DNA of 64,000 nucleotides from positions 1 through 64,000 of the forward strand of contig NZ_CADIKL010000041.1 of the NCBI RefSeq assembly GCF_902859945.1, written 5' to 3'. Of the stretch, positions 54,019 through 63,240 are shown piece after piece; position 1 is the stretch's first letter; each line of letters opens with the position of its first letter. The position numbers and the translations under genes were made by a program. This stretch comes from Paraburkholderia caffeinitolerans (GTDB lineage Bacteria > Pseudomonadota > Gammaproteobacteria > Burkholderiales > Burkholderiaceae). The notes under the pieces were generated by a model that saw nothing but the letters and a program-made list of their open reading frames with translations, was not told the DNA's origin and did no database searches.

Positions 54019-54387
54019 GGAACCAGTTTAGGTCGCGGGAAAGGCATTTGCGATAAAGCTGACCATTATCGCAATGGACATCCGGAATTGACGTCGTAAT
54101 GGAGCAGGTGGAGCGATGAGTTTGCCAATCGTATCGACCGTGCGGTGTGATACGGTGGATTTACACTTTGTTGAGCGGGAAACCAGACCGGGCTCTGCAC
54201 ACCAGGGTGAACGTTGTAGTTTCACTGCTCCGAAATATTACTTTTGGACTGCAAAGAGGCGACAATCGTGCGGAATCGCGGGAAGAAAGCGGCGAGCACA
54301 GCGCCGTTCGCAAACGGATGGCCCGCACCGCAGGAGCCCGGGCCACGAGTCTGGTGACGGACTGTCGCCTGACGGTGCAAACGACTT
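54019..54387. other. Intergenic region, no gene recognised
   Basis: About 370 bp between the recombinase relic and the copper chaperone. Its first ~60 bp resemble the upstream region of the intact recombinase (CAGTTTAG followed by a TTATCGC-type motif). No gene recognised. Confidence 0.4.
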
Positions 54388-54834
54388 TTATTGTCCCGCT
54401 GCGTTTCTTACCGCGCACTGTGCCTCGACCCTTTCGCCGTCACTGAACTTGAAGGTGACCGGAATCGACGAGCCGACCGTAAGCGGCTTCCTCACCTTTT
54501 CGAACATCACGTGATAGCCGCCCGGCGCAAATGCGAGCGTGCCATTGGCGGGTACGGTTGCCTTGTCCACCATGACCATCTTCGAGGTGCTGCCACTGCT
54601 TTGTGTCTGGTGCAGCATGGACATGCCGAACGCGTCCGTGCCGACGCCTACGAGATCAATGGGCTGGTCGCTCATGTTCATGAGCTTGAAGTAGCCGCCC
54701 GAAGGCGTATCGCCGGGCATTGAGCGAATCCAGCAGTCGGACACCATCATCGAGCCGGAAGATACTGCGAAGGCGGGCAATGCGGCGACAGCAAGGGGCA
54801 ATGCGAAGGCAATACGGCAGAGGGTGCGGTACAT
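54388..54834 (-). CDS. Periplasmic copper chaperone PCu(A)C
   Basis: 148 aa. Signal peptide to AFAV, then a cupredoxin-like domain with the Cu(I) motif: MLHQTQSSGSTSKMVMVD and PGGYHVMFEKVRKPL (H-M-M-H-x-M pattern). Such proteins deliver copper to cytochrome oxidase CuA with SCO1. ATG 54834 has GGAGA 8 nt upstream. Third in the order DUF2946, SCO1, PCu(A)C. Confidence 0.9.
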   Translation of the reverse strand: MYRTLCRIAFALPLAVAALPAFAVSSGSMMVSDCWIRSMPGDTPSGGYFKLMNMSDQPIDLVGVGTDAFGMSMLHQTQSSGSTSKMVMVDKATVPANGTLAFAPGGYHVMFEKVRKPLTVGSSIPVTFKFSDGERVEAQCAVRNAAGQ

Positions 54835-54951
54835 AAGAGAATCTCCTGTTTCGTTTTGAGGAAAATGTCGTCCGGCGTCCATTCGTTCGATTGGAGCCAG
54901 ACCGTTTGCAATACCCGGTTCCGTACGGATGATCGAACTTCGCGTGCCGTT

Positions 54952-55599
54952 TCAGGCTGCGCCCAGCAGTTCGCGGAGATCGTGAACCCAGGGAGTTGTG
55001 CCTTGTCCGTCGCGCGCATAGAGCCGCAGCTTCCCGTTTGTGTCGAACACGAGGCTAGCGGCGGTATGGTTCATTGTGTAATTGCCGGGGGCCGATCCGG
55101 GTACCTTTTCGTAGACCAGATGGAAGCCCTTGGCCATTTGCGCAAGCTCATTCGCGTTGGCCGGGCGTAACGCACGGAACGACGGATTGAACGCGGCGGC
55201 GTACTCCGCTAGCACGGATGGTGTGTCGCGCGTCGGGTCCAGGGTGACGAACAGCACCTGCACACGTTGCGCGTCTTTCGGTCCGATCTGCTGCAAAGCC
55301 CTGGACAGCTCAGCAAGCGTGGTCGGGCAGACATCCGGGCAATGCGTGTAGCCGAAGACCAGCACCACGATCTTGCCGCGATAGTCCGCAAGGGTGCGTA
55401 TCTTTCCATTCGTGTCCGGGAGCTCGAAGTGATCGGCGAATTGCCGGTTGCCGGTGATGTCGAGGTTCTGGAACGACAGCACAGGCTTTTGATTGCAGCC
55501 GGAGAGCAATGTCGTGCCAAGGAGGGCGCCGGCGACGAAGGCCGGGAGAAGCAATGCCGCACGAGATATCCCGCGCGAAAAGCGAGGCCAGTTGAACAT
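54952..55599 (-). CDS. SCO1/SenC-family copper assembly protein
   Basis: 215 aa. Lipobox LLSGC near residue 34, thioredoxin fold with copper/thiol motif GYTHCPDVCPTTLAEL near 88, and the distal metal His in NYTMNHTAASLVF near 176. Assembles the CuA site of cytochrome c oxidase. ATG 55599 chosen because it begins the lipoprotein leader; the frame extends to 55743 without family similarity. Confidence 0.92.
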   Translation of the reverse strand: MFNWPRFSRGISRAALLLPAFVAGALLGTTLLSGCNQKPVLSFQNLDITGNRQFADHFELPDTNGKIRTLADYRGKIVVLVFGYTHCPDVCPTTLAELSRALQQIGPKDAQRVQVLFVTLDPTRDTPSVLAEYAAAFNPSFRALRPANANELAQMAKGFHLVYEKVPGSAPGNYTMNHTAASLVFDTNGKLRLYARDGQGTTPWVHDLRELLGAA

Positions 55600-55780
55600 G
55601 ATATTTCGAGTCAGGCGCGCGCGCGGCGGCACGCCACCAGCAAAAAGAGGTTCGAATTGCGAATGTGGAGACGTGAGCACGCAAACGCGTGAGCCGCCTG
55701 TAGAGGCAAAGCTCAGGCTCGTTGGCGCGCGGCGCCTTGTCAATGTGGCCGCGTTCCCGTTCGCGGAAGATGTCGGCGAG

Positions 55781-56158
55781 TCAGGCGTGAAGCGGTGGGT
55801 CGCGCGGATGGCCGGTCCGGCAGGCGAAGATCGGAACGAGAGCGTCGAACGCCGCAGCGGCGAGCACTTGCTGGGCAGGCGGCAGCCAGGATGGCGCTGT
55901 CGCCGTGACGGACGAGAGCAGGGGATGCGTGCCGAGGAGGTTGCAATAGCCGCATTTGGCTATTGTCGTTGCGTGATGGCCCGCCTGCTCTAGCTGCCCG
56001 GCAGATGCCGTCGAGCCCGAGCAGAGCTCGGCAACCGGTTCCCGCGCCTGACGCGATGCCAGGACCTGGCTCACTGGCGGCAGACAGACGACCAGCCACA
56101 TGGCGAGCAAGGCGAACCATGCGGTCAGGCGTTGGCGTGCGGCGGCGGACGAGTGCAT
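55781..56158 (-). CDS. DUF2946-family protein
   Basis: 125 aa. Hydrophobic N-terminal helix (LTAWFALLAMWLVVCLPPV) and the family block AKCGYCNLLGTHPLLSS, with a Cys pair and His typical of DUF2946, a small envelope protein found next to copper-uptake genes. ATG 56158 preferred over the frame start at 56239. Probably cotranscribed with SCO1 and PCu(A)C. Confidence 0.8.
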   Translation of the reverse strand: MHSSAAARQRLTAWFALLAMWLVVCLPPVSQVLASRQAREPVAELCSGSTASAGQLEQAGHHATTIAKCGYCNLLGTHPLLSSVTATAPSWLPPAQQVLAAAAFDALVPIFACRTGHPRDPPLHA

Positions 56159-56263
56159 CCGAGCATGGTAACGCAGTCCAGTGCCGGTGTGCTGGATGGC
56201 GGCGCAGCCGGAGCGCATGCATTGGCATCGGACGGACAATGTGGACCAGTTTGCAGCGAAGCG

Positions 56264-56440
56264 TCACAAATTGGCACACGTAACCCCATGGGCGGTTCTG
56301 TCCGCCTGCCATGCTCGCCAGTCATGTACGGGAAGAGTCACGAAGCCAGGCTTCGCGAGGCCGCCGCTCTGCGCGGCCGACATCACCTGCGCGACTTTTT
56401 CATAGGTGATCTTGCGGTCTGCGTTTAGATGCAGTTTGGG
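56264..56440 (-). pseudogene. C-terminal relic of ExbD/TolR
   Basis: Minus frame ending at 56264 reads QPKLHLNADRKITYEKVAQV then MSAAQSGGLAKPGFVT, the periplasmic end of ExbD-type energy-transduction proteins. The membrane helix and N-terminus are gone and the tail carries foreign residues. A TonB-linked copper or siderophore system may once have stood here. The rest of 56240-56697 shows no gene. Confidence 0.65.
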
Positions 56441-56697
56441 TTGGGCGAGACGCGCGACGCGGCGGCAATCCAGGCGTCATTTGCGGCTTGGGGATGCGGG
56501 CCGGCAGGATACCTGGTCGCTGTGCGGCTGAGGGTAACACTGTGGGCGCAGGATTAACGCTGGTACGGGTGAGATCGCAAGCACCACGCTGGCAACCGAC
56601 ATGGCCTGAATATTCGGCTCTTAAAAAGGGCATATACTCCGTACACGTTTGCGTGCAGCATATGGGCTGCGACCGGGGAATAGCTGAGGAGGCTGCC

Positions 56698-56838
56698 TTG
56701 GACCAATATGGCATGGGTATTACTGTCGGCACGGTCGTGCTCGCTATCGCGGCAATTGCTGTAGCCATTCATTACCGCCGCGAACGACGCCGGGCCAGCC
56801 TTCTGCGTAATCTGGATCATCACGAGTGGTATCGATGA
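56698..56838 (+). CDS. Small single-helix membrane protein
   Basis: 46 aa from a TTG start with GGAGG 5 nt upstream. One membrane helix (GITVGTVVLAIAAIAVAIHY) followed by a very basic tail (RRERRRASLLRN), giving N-out/C-in topology by the positive-inside rule. No family recognised. A longer ATG frame from 56488 has no ribosome site. Confidence 0.5.
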   Translation: MDQYGMGITVGTVVLAIAAIAVAIHYRRERRRASLLRNLDHHEWYR

Positions 56839-56978
56839 AATTGGTCGGACCTCAAGCATTGCTGCGATAGCCCGAATGCGAAGCACGGGCGAGCAGGCCA
56901 TTTCAGGCAATGCCCGGTACTTCGGGCACAGATGTACCCGGGAAATGACTTATTCCTGAACCAGGCGGAGGGGGCACA

Positions 56979-57227
56979 TTGACCTACGATTTTGCCGAAA
57001 CGGATCTCGCGCACATTCGCCACATCGTCGACCATCTGGAGCATTCAACACGTGGCGGATGTGTTCCTGACGTGGACAAGGCCTTCGGAGTGAATTACTG
57101 GCGCGCAAGGGTGCAGGAAATTCTGGTCATGCCGCGGGTACCTTTTCATATCGAGAAGGAGGCCAGGGATCTGCTCGACCGTCTGGATCGCCTGAAACCA
57201 TCACGCCATAATGCGAAAGTCCGGTAG
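56979..57227 (+). CDS. Hypothetical protein
   Basis: 82 aa, soluble, helical; TTG start with GGAGGGGG 5 nt upstream. Contains DLAHIRHIVDHLEHSTRGGC, VNYWRARVQEIL and EKEARDLLDRLDRL. No family recognised. Same direction as the 46-aa membrane protein 140 bp upstream; convergent with the large LuxR-type gene. Confidence 0.6.
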   Translation: MTYDFAETDLAHIRHIVDHLEHSTRGGCVPDVDKAFGVNYWRARVQEILVMPRVPFHIEKEARDLLDRLDRLKPSRHNAKVR

Positions 57228-57281
57228 GGAATATCAGTCCGCTTTTCGCAAATGTTTGCGGTTGCCTGCTTCAAATATCCG

Positions 57282-60200
57282 TTACACGTCCGTCAAACCA
57301 TTTCGGACTGCAAAAGCAGCCGCTTCCGTTCGATTTGCGGAATTAGTCTTGGTCAATATCGCCCGGATGTGGTTGGCGATGGTGTTGGGACTGACGAAGA
57401 GCTGCTCGGCAATTTCGCGATTGCCGAGTCCGCTTGAGACGAGGCGCAGCACCTCGGTTTCGCGCGTGCTCAAACCTGCCGGCCAGGCGCGTGACGATGC
57501 CGGTTCGATCGATCGCTGAGCCGAGTCGATCTCCCGGGTAAGCGCACCCATCCCCATGCGCTCTGCGGCAGCGTGAGCGTCTTCCAGCAGGACGCGCGCA
57601 GCGTCGATGTCACCGTCTGCATTGCGGGCGAGCCGCATCGACGCATAGCGCAGACGCGTGCGTGCGAGCGCCGGTTCGGCACCCTGTCGTAGATTCATGG
57701 TCAACGCGGATTCGAAATGACGCTGGGCTTCCTGCCAGTTGCGCTGCGTCGTCGCGAGCAGGCCAAGCAGGGACGCCGCCGCGCCGAAGCATCCGACCGT
57801 CGTCCCGATCAGGAGGTTGCGGCCCGCGTAGGGGAGCAGCAGGGCGTACAGGACATCGGCGTGCGGCTTGTCGTCGAGACGTGCGCACACCTGGGCCAGA
57901 TACGCCAGGCTGGCTGCACGCAGGGCATCGTGGCGGATGGCAGAAAACGCATCGGCCGCGAGCGCCTCGAACTCGCAACGCGCCTCGTCGAGCAAACCAA
58001 TTTCGGCATAGAGCAGTGCGAGACCGGGGCGCCACAGGCCCGCTCTGGGCATCGCGCGCACAAACGCCTGCACGAGCGGCGTCAACTCGCGCAGGCGGCC
58101 CTGCTCACAGCGCAGCGTGAACATCTGCATGCCGTAGACGCCTGGGGCATCCAGCCCAGGCATGCGGCGGCCAATCTGCAACGCCTGTGCGATCAGATGT
58201 TCAGCGTCCTTGAAGCGGCCTTGCAGCAGTGCGCAAGTTGCGCGTGACGTGGCTGCAACGTAGCGCATGAACGGCTGGCGCAGTTCGTCTGCCTGCCTCT
58301 CAAGCTGGGCGAGCTGCATGAGCCAGGTCGATAGATCGCCGAGCTCCATTGTTTCGAATAGCTCCCACGCCTTTACATCGAGCGCGAGCAGGAGATTGTC
58401 CGTGCCCTGGGCCAGATCGAGTGCTTCCCCGATGTCGCGCAGCCGCTCCCCGCTGCGCTCGGGCTGCCAGCGTATCGATAGCGCCGAGGCCAGCGTGGAG
58501 GCGAGTGCGGTCTTGTCGCCACTGCGTCGCGCGATGGCTAGCGCCTGGTCACGCACGATCGCGGCCTGGGTCTCATCGCCGCTGAAAATCAGCGCGCGTG
58601 CAAGCGCGCTAAGCAGTTTTGCCCTCGCAGGACTGTTGCCGCCATCTTGAGCGGCGAGTGCTTCACGCAGCAACTGCGCCGCGCTCTGCCCGGGGAGACC
58701 CGGTGACCAGGTCGCCATTTCGAAGCCCATGGCCGCACGCATCATTTCGTCGGCTTGTCTCGCGACACGCGCAAGCGACATCGCCTGGCCGAACGTTTCG
58801 CGTGCCTGGAGATAGTCGCCCAATAGCGTGAGCGACTCGCCGAGCGCGTTGAGCAGTCTGATCCTCGATACCGGGTCATCCGGGCTAGTCATGCTCGCGG
58901 CCTGCAACGCAAGCCGGTAATAGCGGACTGCCTCTTCATGGGCGAGCAATCGCGTCGCACGTTCGGCTGCGCAGCGCGCGACATCGGTCGCGCGGGCAGC
59001 GTCCGCAACGGGCAGCGCACTCGCATAGTGATGCGCGAGCACCGACAGGTGCTGGCCACTGTCGTCCGAATCGAACTCCTCGATGGTGCGGGCGACCTGC
59101 AAATGCAAAGCACATCGGGTGAGCATCGGAATTTCGTCGTACAGCGTCTCCCGGATCAGCGCATGCGAGAACTGGAAGCAGCCCGGCTGCTCGCCGGGTT
59201 CGAGAATGCGCGACCTGAGCGCTTCCTCGATTGCATCGTTGAAGTGAATGGCGAGCGCTTCGTCGAGCAGGTATCGCAACAGCCGAAGCTCGAATATCCG
59301 GCCAATTAGGGCAGCGCGCTCGAGCACGCGGTTGGTCGGCGGTGACAGATGGTCGAGGCGTCGTCCTATGATCTGCTTCACGCCTTCCGGAATCCGGACG
59401 CAAGGGGCAGCAGGGTGCGGCTCGGTCGGTGGTCTGGCCATGCCGTGCTCCAGCGTGCCTTCCTGAATCAGCAGACGAATCGTTTCGGCAATGAACAACG
59501 GGTTGCCTTCGGTCTGACTGTGGATCGTGTCGAGAAGGCGCGGCGCGATGCCCTTGCCGCCCGAAAGTGCAACCATGGCTTCAGTTTCGCGACGATCGAA
59601 CCCGGCAAGGTGAAACCGGTGGAAGTGAGCGTATCGGGCCAGATCGCCGAGGGTGGCCGACAGCGGGTGCTGGCGATCGAGTTCGACGTCCCGATAGGTG
59701 GCAAGCAGCAGGATGCGGTGATCCGCAACTTCGGGGGCGAGGAATTCGAGGAAACCAAGCGAGGATGCATCGGCCCAGTGAAGGTTATCGATGATCAGCA
59801 GCAACGGCTCGGTTGCCGCCGCGAACTTCCAGAAGCCGGTCCATGCGTCGAACAGCCGGAAACGCTGCTGCTGCGGATCGGGTGTCGGCAGCAACGGCGC
59901 CAGGTCGACGATGCGCTGCCGGATCTCGGGGAAAATCTCGGCAATGGGGGCAACCGTGGAGACCGGCACGGCGCGCAGCGTCTCCTCGTCCCGGCCTGCC
60001 AGCCACGCGCGCATGATCTGCAGCCACGGCCAGTATGGCGGCGCACCCGGTTGCTCGTTGCAGCGTCCCCAGAGCACGCGCACGCCGTGGGTGGCCCGGG
60101 ACGCCAGCGCCTGTGCCGTGTGCGTCTTGCCGATACCGGGTTCGCCGGCCAGCATGGCGATCGCGCCATGGCCGTCGATCATGTGCCCGACCAGACCGGC

Positions 60201-60344
60201 AAGCGCGCCGAGTTCGGCTTCGCGGCCAATAACGGGCGTGCGCGCTGCCTCCTGCTGTACTGCACAAGCCACAAGATGGGCACCGCAGGCGTCGCAGAAG
60301 CGGGCATCAGTGCGATTGTCGCGGCCACAGCGCCGGCATTGCAT
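57282..60344 (-). CDS. Large LuxR-family ATPase regulator with N-terminal zinc ribbon
   Basis: 1020 aa. Residues 1-25 form a zinc ribbon (CRRCGRDNRTDARFCDACG). Then a STAND/AAA ATPase: Walker A LAGEPGIGKTHTAQAL near 66, Walker B LLIIDNLHWAD near 182. A TPR-like helical region spans about 450-930 and a LuxR helix-turn-helix closes the protein (LSTRETEVLRLVSSGLGNRE then IAEQLFVSPNTIANHIRAIL). MalT/LAL-type architecture. Its start is 9 bp after the DUF4242 stop, so both form one unit. Likely controls the divergent FAD oxidase. Confidence 0.9.
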   Translation of the reverse strand: MQCRRCGRDNRTDARFCDACGAHLVACAVQQEAARTPVIGREAELGALAGLVGHMIDGHGAIAMLAGEPGIGKTHTAQALASRATHGVRVLWGRCNEQPGAPPYWPWLQIMRAWLAGRDEETLRAVPVSTVAPIAEIFPEIRQRIVDLAPLLPTPDPQQQRFRLFDAWTGFWKFAAATEPLLLIIDNLHWADASSLGFLEFLAPEVADHRILLLATYRDVELDRQHPLSATLGDLARYAHFHRFHLAGFDRRETEAMVALSGGKGIAPRLLDTIHSQTEGNPLFIAETIRLLIQEGTLEHGMARPPTEPHPAAPCVRIPEGVKQIIGRRLDHLSPPTNRVLERAALIGRIFELRLLRYLLDEALAIHFNDAIEEALRSRILEPGEQPGCFQFSHALIRETLYDEIPMLTRCALHLQVARTIEEFDSDDSGQHLSVLAHHYASALPVADAARATDVARCAAERATRLLAHEEAVRYYRLALQAASMTSPDDPVSRIRLLNALGESLTLLGDYLQARETFGQAMSLARVARQADEMMRAAMGFEMATWSPGLPGQSAAQLLREALAAQDGGNSPARAKLLSALARALIFSGDETQAAIVRDQALAIARRSGDKTALASTLASALSIRWQPERSGERLRDIGEALDLAQGTDNLLLALDVKAWELFETMELGDLSTWLMQLAQLERQADELRQPFMRYVAATSRATCALLQGRFKDAEHLIAQALQIGRRMPGLDAPGVYGMQMFTLRCEQGRLRELTPLVQAFVRAMPRAGLWRPGLALLYAEIGLLDEARCEFEALAADAFSAIRHDALRAASLAYLAQVCARLDDKPHADVLYALLLPYAGRNLLIGTTVGCFGAAASLLGLLATTQRNWQEAQRHFESALTMNLRQGAEPALARTRLRYASMRLARNADGDIDAARVLLEDAHAAAERMGMGALTREIDSAQRSIEPASSRAWPAGLSTRETEVLRLVSSGLGNREIAEQLFVSPNTIANHIRAILTKTNSANRTEAAAFAVRNGLTDV

Positions 60345-60353
60345 CGGGCCCGC

Positions 60354-60620
60354 CTATGACGCTTGGATGAACGTTTCGGGCCGCAACTCGCTCACTTCCA
60401 CCACCACGTCGGCTGGCAGGCCGGCTTGCCTGGCGGCTTCGCGAATGGCTTCGACGCTGGGCGCCTCGTAGAGGCAGTAGGTCTTTCGTCGGTCCGCGGA
60501 GAGAAAGGAAAACAGCCAGTTGACGCCGCTCGCGTCGTTGATTTCCTTGAGCAGCGCTGCATCTGCAGCACTGAGCTCGAGCTCGTCGGCGAACTGGCGT
60601 TCAATCAGAAATAGCGCCAT
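60354..60620 (-). CDS. DUF4242-family small protein
   Basis: 88 aa. LFLIERQFADELELSAADAAL, FSFLSADRRKTYCLYEAPSV and ADVVVEVSELRPETF fit DUF4242, a ferredoxin-like fold; a family member (SCO4226) binds nickel. GGAG 9 nt before the ATG. Leader gene of the LuxR-type operon; possibly a ligand-binding partner of the regulator. Confidence 0.8.
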   Translation of the reverse strand: MALFLIERQFADELELSAADAALLKEINDASGVNWLFSFLSADRRKTYCLYEAPSVEAIREAARQAGLPADVVVEVSELRPETFIQAS

Positions 60621-60648
60621 CGCTTTCTCCTGAGTGACAAGATACTTG

Positions 60649-60669
60649 CAACGTGATTTTTATACGTTG
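60649..60669. promoter_or_regulatory. Inverted repeat in divergent promoter region
   Basis: CAACGT-GATTTTTAT-ACGTTG, perfect 6-bp arms with an AT-rich spacer, between the DUF4242/LuxR operon and the FAD-oxidase gene. Suits an operator for the LuxR-type regulator; inferred from position. Confidence 0.4.
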
Positions 60670-60833
60670 TAGCGAGGCTGGCGCAACGCGTCAAGCATGT
60701 GCCCGGCCCGCCATAGTCAGAATCGACTATCGGGCATTGCAGCGGCTAACCCGCAATTTGATCAATCCTGCGGATGGCCGGTATGGACGGGCGCGCTTAC
60801 AGTAAGCGTCGTGAACATTGCGAGGAGAACGAC

Positions 60834-62207
60834 ATGTTCAGCGAGGACGATCTGGCCGGGTGGCGCGCAAACCTTCTGGGCGAGGTCATCGAGCCGGTTG
60901 ACGCCCGCTACGACGACGCGCGACGGGTCTACAACGCGATGATTTCGAAACGGCCAGGACTGATTGCGCGATGTGCTGATGTTGCCGACGTCATCGCTTG
61001 CGTGAACTTTGCGCGCGAGCATGGACTGCTGCTGGCAGTGCGCGGTGGTGGGCACAATGGTGGTGGTCTTGGAGTCTGCGACGACGGCCTCGTAATCGAT
61101 CTTTCGGCTATGCGGGGCGTTCACGTCGATCCTGCCGCGCGCACCGTGCGGGTGGAGGGCGGCTGCCGGCTGCGGGATGTCGACCATGCGACGCACGCGT
61201 TCGGGCTCGCCGTGCCAGCCGGCATCATCAGCACGACCGGCGTCGGCGGTCTGACGCTCGGCGGCGGAATCGGACACCTGACACGGCGCTGCGGGCTTTC
61301 CATTGACAACCTGTTGGCCGCCGATGTGGTGCTCGCCGACGGGAGCTTTGTCACGACGAACGAGCATACGCACAGGGATCTGTTCTGGGCGCTGCGCGGT
61401 GGAGGTGGCAACTTCGGCGTCGTGACCTCGTTCGAATTCGGATTGCATCCGGTATCCACCGTGATCGCCGGTCCCACGTTGTGGCCGCTCGAGCGGGCAA
61501 CCGAAATCATGCAGTGGTACCGCGAATTCATCGTCAATGCACCGGACGAACTCAATGGCTTCTTCGCGTTCATGACCGTGCCGCCTGTGGCGCCGTTTCC
61601 CGAGCCGCTGCACCTGCGGAAGATGTGCGCCGTCGTCTGGTGCTGGAGCGGCGATCCCGGGCAGGCGGAAACGGTGTTTGCACCGGTGCAGGCGACCAGG
61701 CCTGCGCTGCATGGGGTGCATGCCTTGACGTTCCCGATGCTGCAGCGCGCGTTCGATGGCCTCTATCCCCCCGGGTTGCAGTGGTACTGGCGTGCGGACT
61801 TCTTCAACGAGTTGTCGGACGAAGCCATTGCGCTGCACGCGCAATACGCGGCGCGATTACCGACGATGCATTCGACCATGCACCTTTACCCCATCGACGG
61901 TGCGGCGCATCGCGTGGGCCGCAACGAGACCGCGTTCAGTTACCGGGATGCCCGCTGGGCCGCAGTATTCGCCGGCGTCGATCCCGATCCCGCGAATGTA
62001 GAGTGCATCAGCACGTGGGCGCGCGAATATCAAACGGCATTGCATCCGTACTCGTCCGGTGGGGCGTACGTGAACTTCATGATGGAAGAGGGCGTGGATC
62101 GTGTGAAAGCGTGTTTCCGAGACAACTATGCGAGTCTTGCCACGATCAAGCGGAGATTTGACCCCGACAACCTTTTCCGTGTGAACCAGAACATCCAGCC
62201 CGCGTAG
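60834..62207 (+). CDS. FAD-linked oxidase (berberine-bridge/6-hydroxynicotine-oxidase-like)
   Basis: 457 aa. PCMH FAD-binding domain: VRGGGHNGGGLGVCDDGLVI near residue 70 (His for covalent FAD), VPAGIISTTGVGGLTLGGGIG near 130 (the usual Cys of bicovalent members is not evident), RGGGGNFGVVTSFEF near 185; C-terminal BBE segment YVNFM and RRFDPDNLFRVNQNI. ATG 60834 has GAGGAG 6-7 nt upstream. Family members oxidise alkaloids, sugars or phenolics with O2. Divergent from DUF4242/LuxR. Confidence 0.88.
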   Translation: MFSEDDLAGWRANLLGEVIEPVDARYDDARRVYNAMISKRPGLIARCADVADVIACVNFAREHGLLLAVRGGGHNGGGLGVCDDGLVIDLSAMRGVHVDPAARTVRVEGGCRLRDVDHATHAFGLAVPAGIISTTGVGGLTLGGGIGHLTRRCGLSIDNLLAADVVLADGSFVTTNEHTHRDLFWALRGGGGNFGVVTSFEFGLHPVSTVIAGPTLWPLERATEIMQWYREFIVNAPDELNGFFAFMTVPPVAPFPEPLHLRKMCAVVWCWSGDPGQAETVFAPVQATRPALHGVHALTFPMLQRAFDGLYPPGLQWYWRADFFNELSDEAIALHAQYAARLPTMHSTMHLYPIDGAAHRVGRNETAFSYRDARWAAVFAGVDPDPANVECISTWAREYQTALHPYSSGGAYVNFMMEEGVDRVKACFRDNYASLATIKRRFDPDNLFRVNQNIQPA

Positions 62208-62521
62208 CGCACATATGCGAGCCTGGGCGAAACATGCCAGCTGTCAGGACTGCGAGTGTGTCCGGTTCGTATGCTGCAAGACGGATTGCGCATGGAGTGC
62301 TGCACTGGGGCGAGCGGGCGCCCCATATTTGCGGTGCCTGTAAGGTTCTCTGTCTCCGGCCAAACGCTTGTCTCCAGGCGGAAGCCATCTTGTGACCGAT
62401 GTCAGGTTGGGTTGAACCGGTCTGCACGATACGAAACCTGATGACAATCGGACTTCAATGCGCCACGGACTATCCAGAGTGTGCTACCCGATGCAAGCAT
62501 CTACGTGCAGACGGACTCGCA
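62208..62521. other. Intergenic region between convergent genes
   Basis: About 310 bp between the oxidase stop and the end of the two-TM gene. No recognisable gene; no clear terminator hairpin found by eye. Confidence 0.4.
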
Positions 62522-63184
62522 TTAATCCGCGCGTCCGACGCGCAGATGCCGGGTATTGCGCTCGATCGCCAGCAGGACCAGCAGCAGCGTAAGAAAACCC
62601 ACCAGTGCAAGAAGCGTCCCCAGCGAAGTCCTGAACTGCTCGCTCCTGTCGTGCGCTGCCTCGATGGCACCTTCGGCAGAGGCGATTCGCTCGATTTTGA
62701 CACGGGCGTATTGATTCATCGCCGCCGCTACATACCGTTCGCGATTGTCCCATTCCCACGTTGCTGCATGCTGGCTGGCATGTGCGACGACCTCCGAAAG
62801 CTTGTTCAGGAACTGCTGCCGGTCGGGAAGGGGGACGTTGACCAACCACGCATTGAGCAGCGGCTGGCTCGCGTTATCCCCATTCAGGACCTGGCGCAGA
62901 GGGGCCGGAATTACGAGTCCCGCCGCGGCTTGAACGTTCACGTCTGTCATGCCGCCGTTCGCGCTATCCCCCGAGATGGCATCGTTGGCCGCCTCCGAGC
63001 CTGGGAGCGAGGCGAGCACGTCGGTCACATTCACAGACGGATCTGCGATGACGCTCTGTTTTCCGGGAAACGCGAGCGCGAACATGACGGCGGTGATCGC
63101 CATCACGACTGCTACGAGGGCGAGGAGGCATAGCGCGCGGGCCGTGCCAAGCAAGCGGCGCTCCAGTCTTTCTGCAATCTTCAT
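62522..63184 (-). CDS. Two-TM hypothetical membrane protein
   Basis: 220 aa. Helices at about residues 17-40 (LCLLALVAVVMAITAVMFAL) and 187-208 (LGTLLALVGFLTLLLVLLAI) flank a ~145-residue periplasmic domain with no recognised fold. Downstream of, and co-directional with, the ClC-type gene (56 bp between them). Function unknown. Confidence 0.7.
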   Translation of the reverse strand: MKIAERLERRLLGTARALCLLALVAVVMAITAVMFALAFPGKQSVIADPSVNVTDVLASLPGSEAANDAISGDSANGGMTDVNVQAAAGLVIPAPLRQVLNGDNASQPLLNAWLVNVPLPDRQQFLNKLSEVVAHASQHAATWEWDNRERYVAAAMNQYARVKIERIASAEGAIEAAHDRSEQFRTSLGTLLALVGFLTLLLVLLAIERNTRHLRVGRAD

Positions 63185-63240
63185 GTCTACCTCGTTTCAA
63201 CCCCGTTGATATCCGTAAAGGCGTGCCGTCGGCATCGAAC

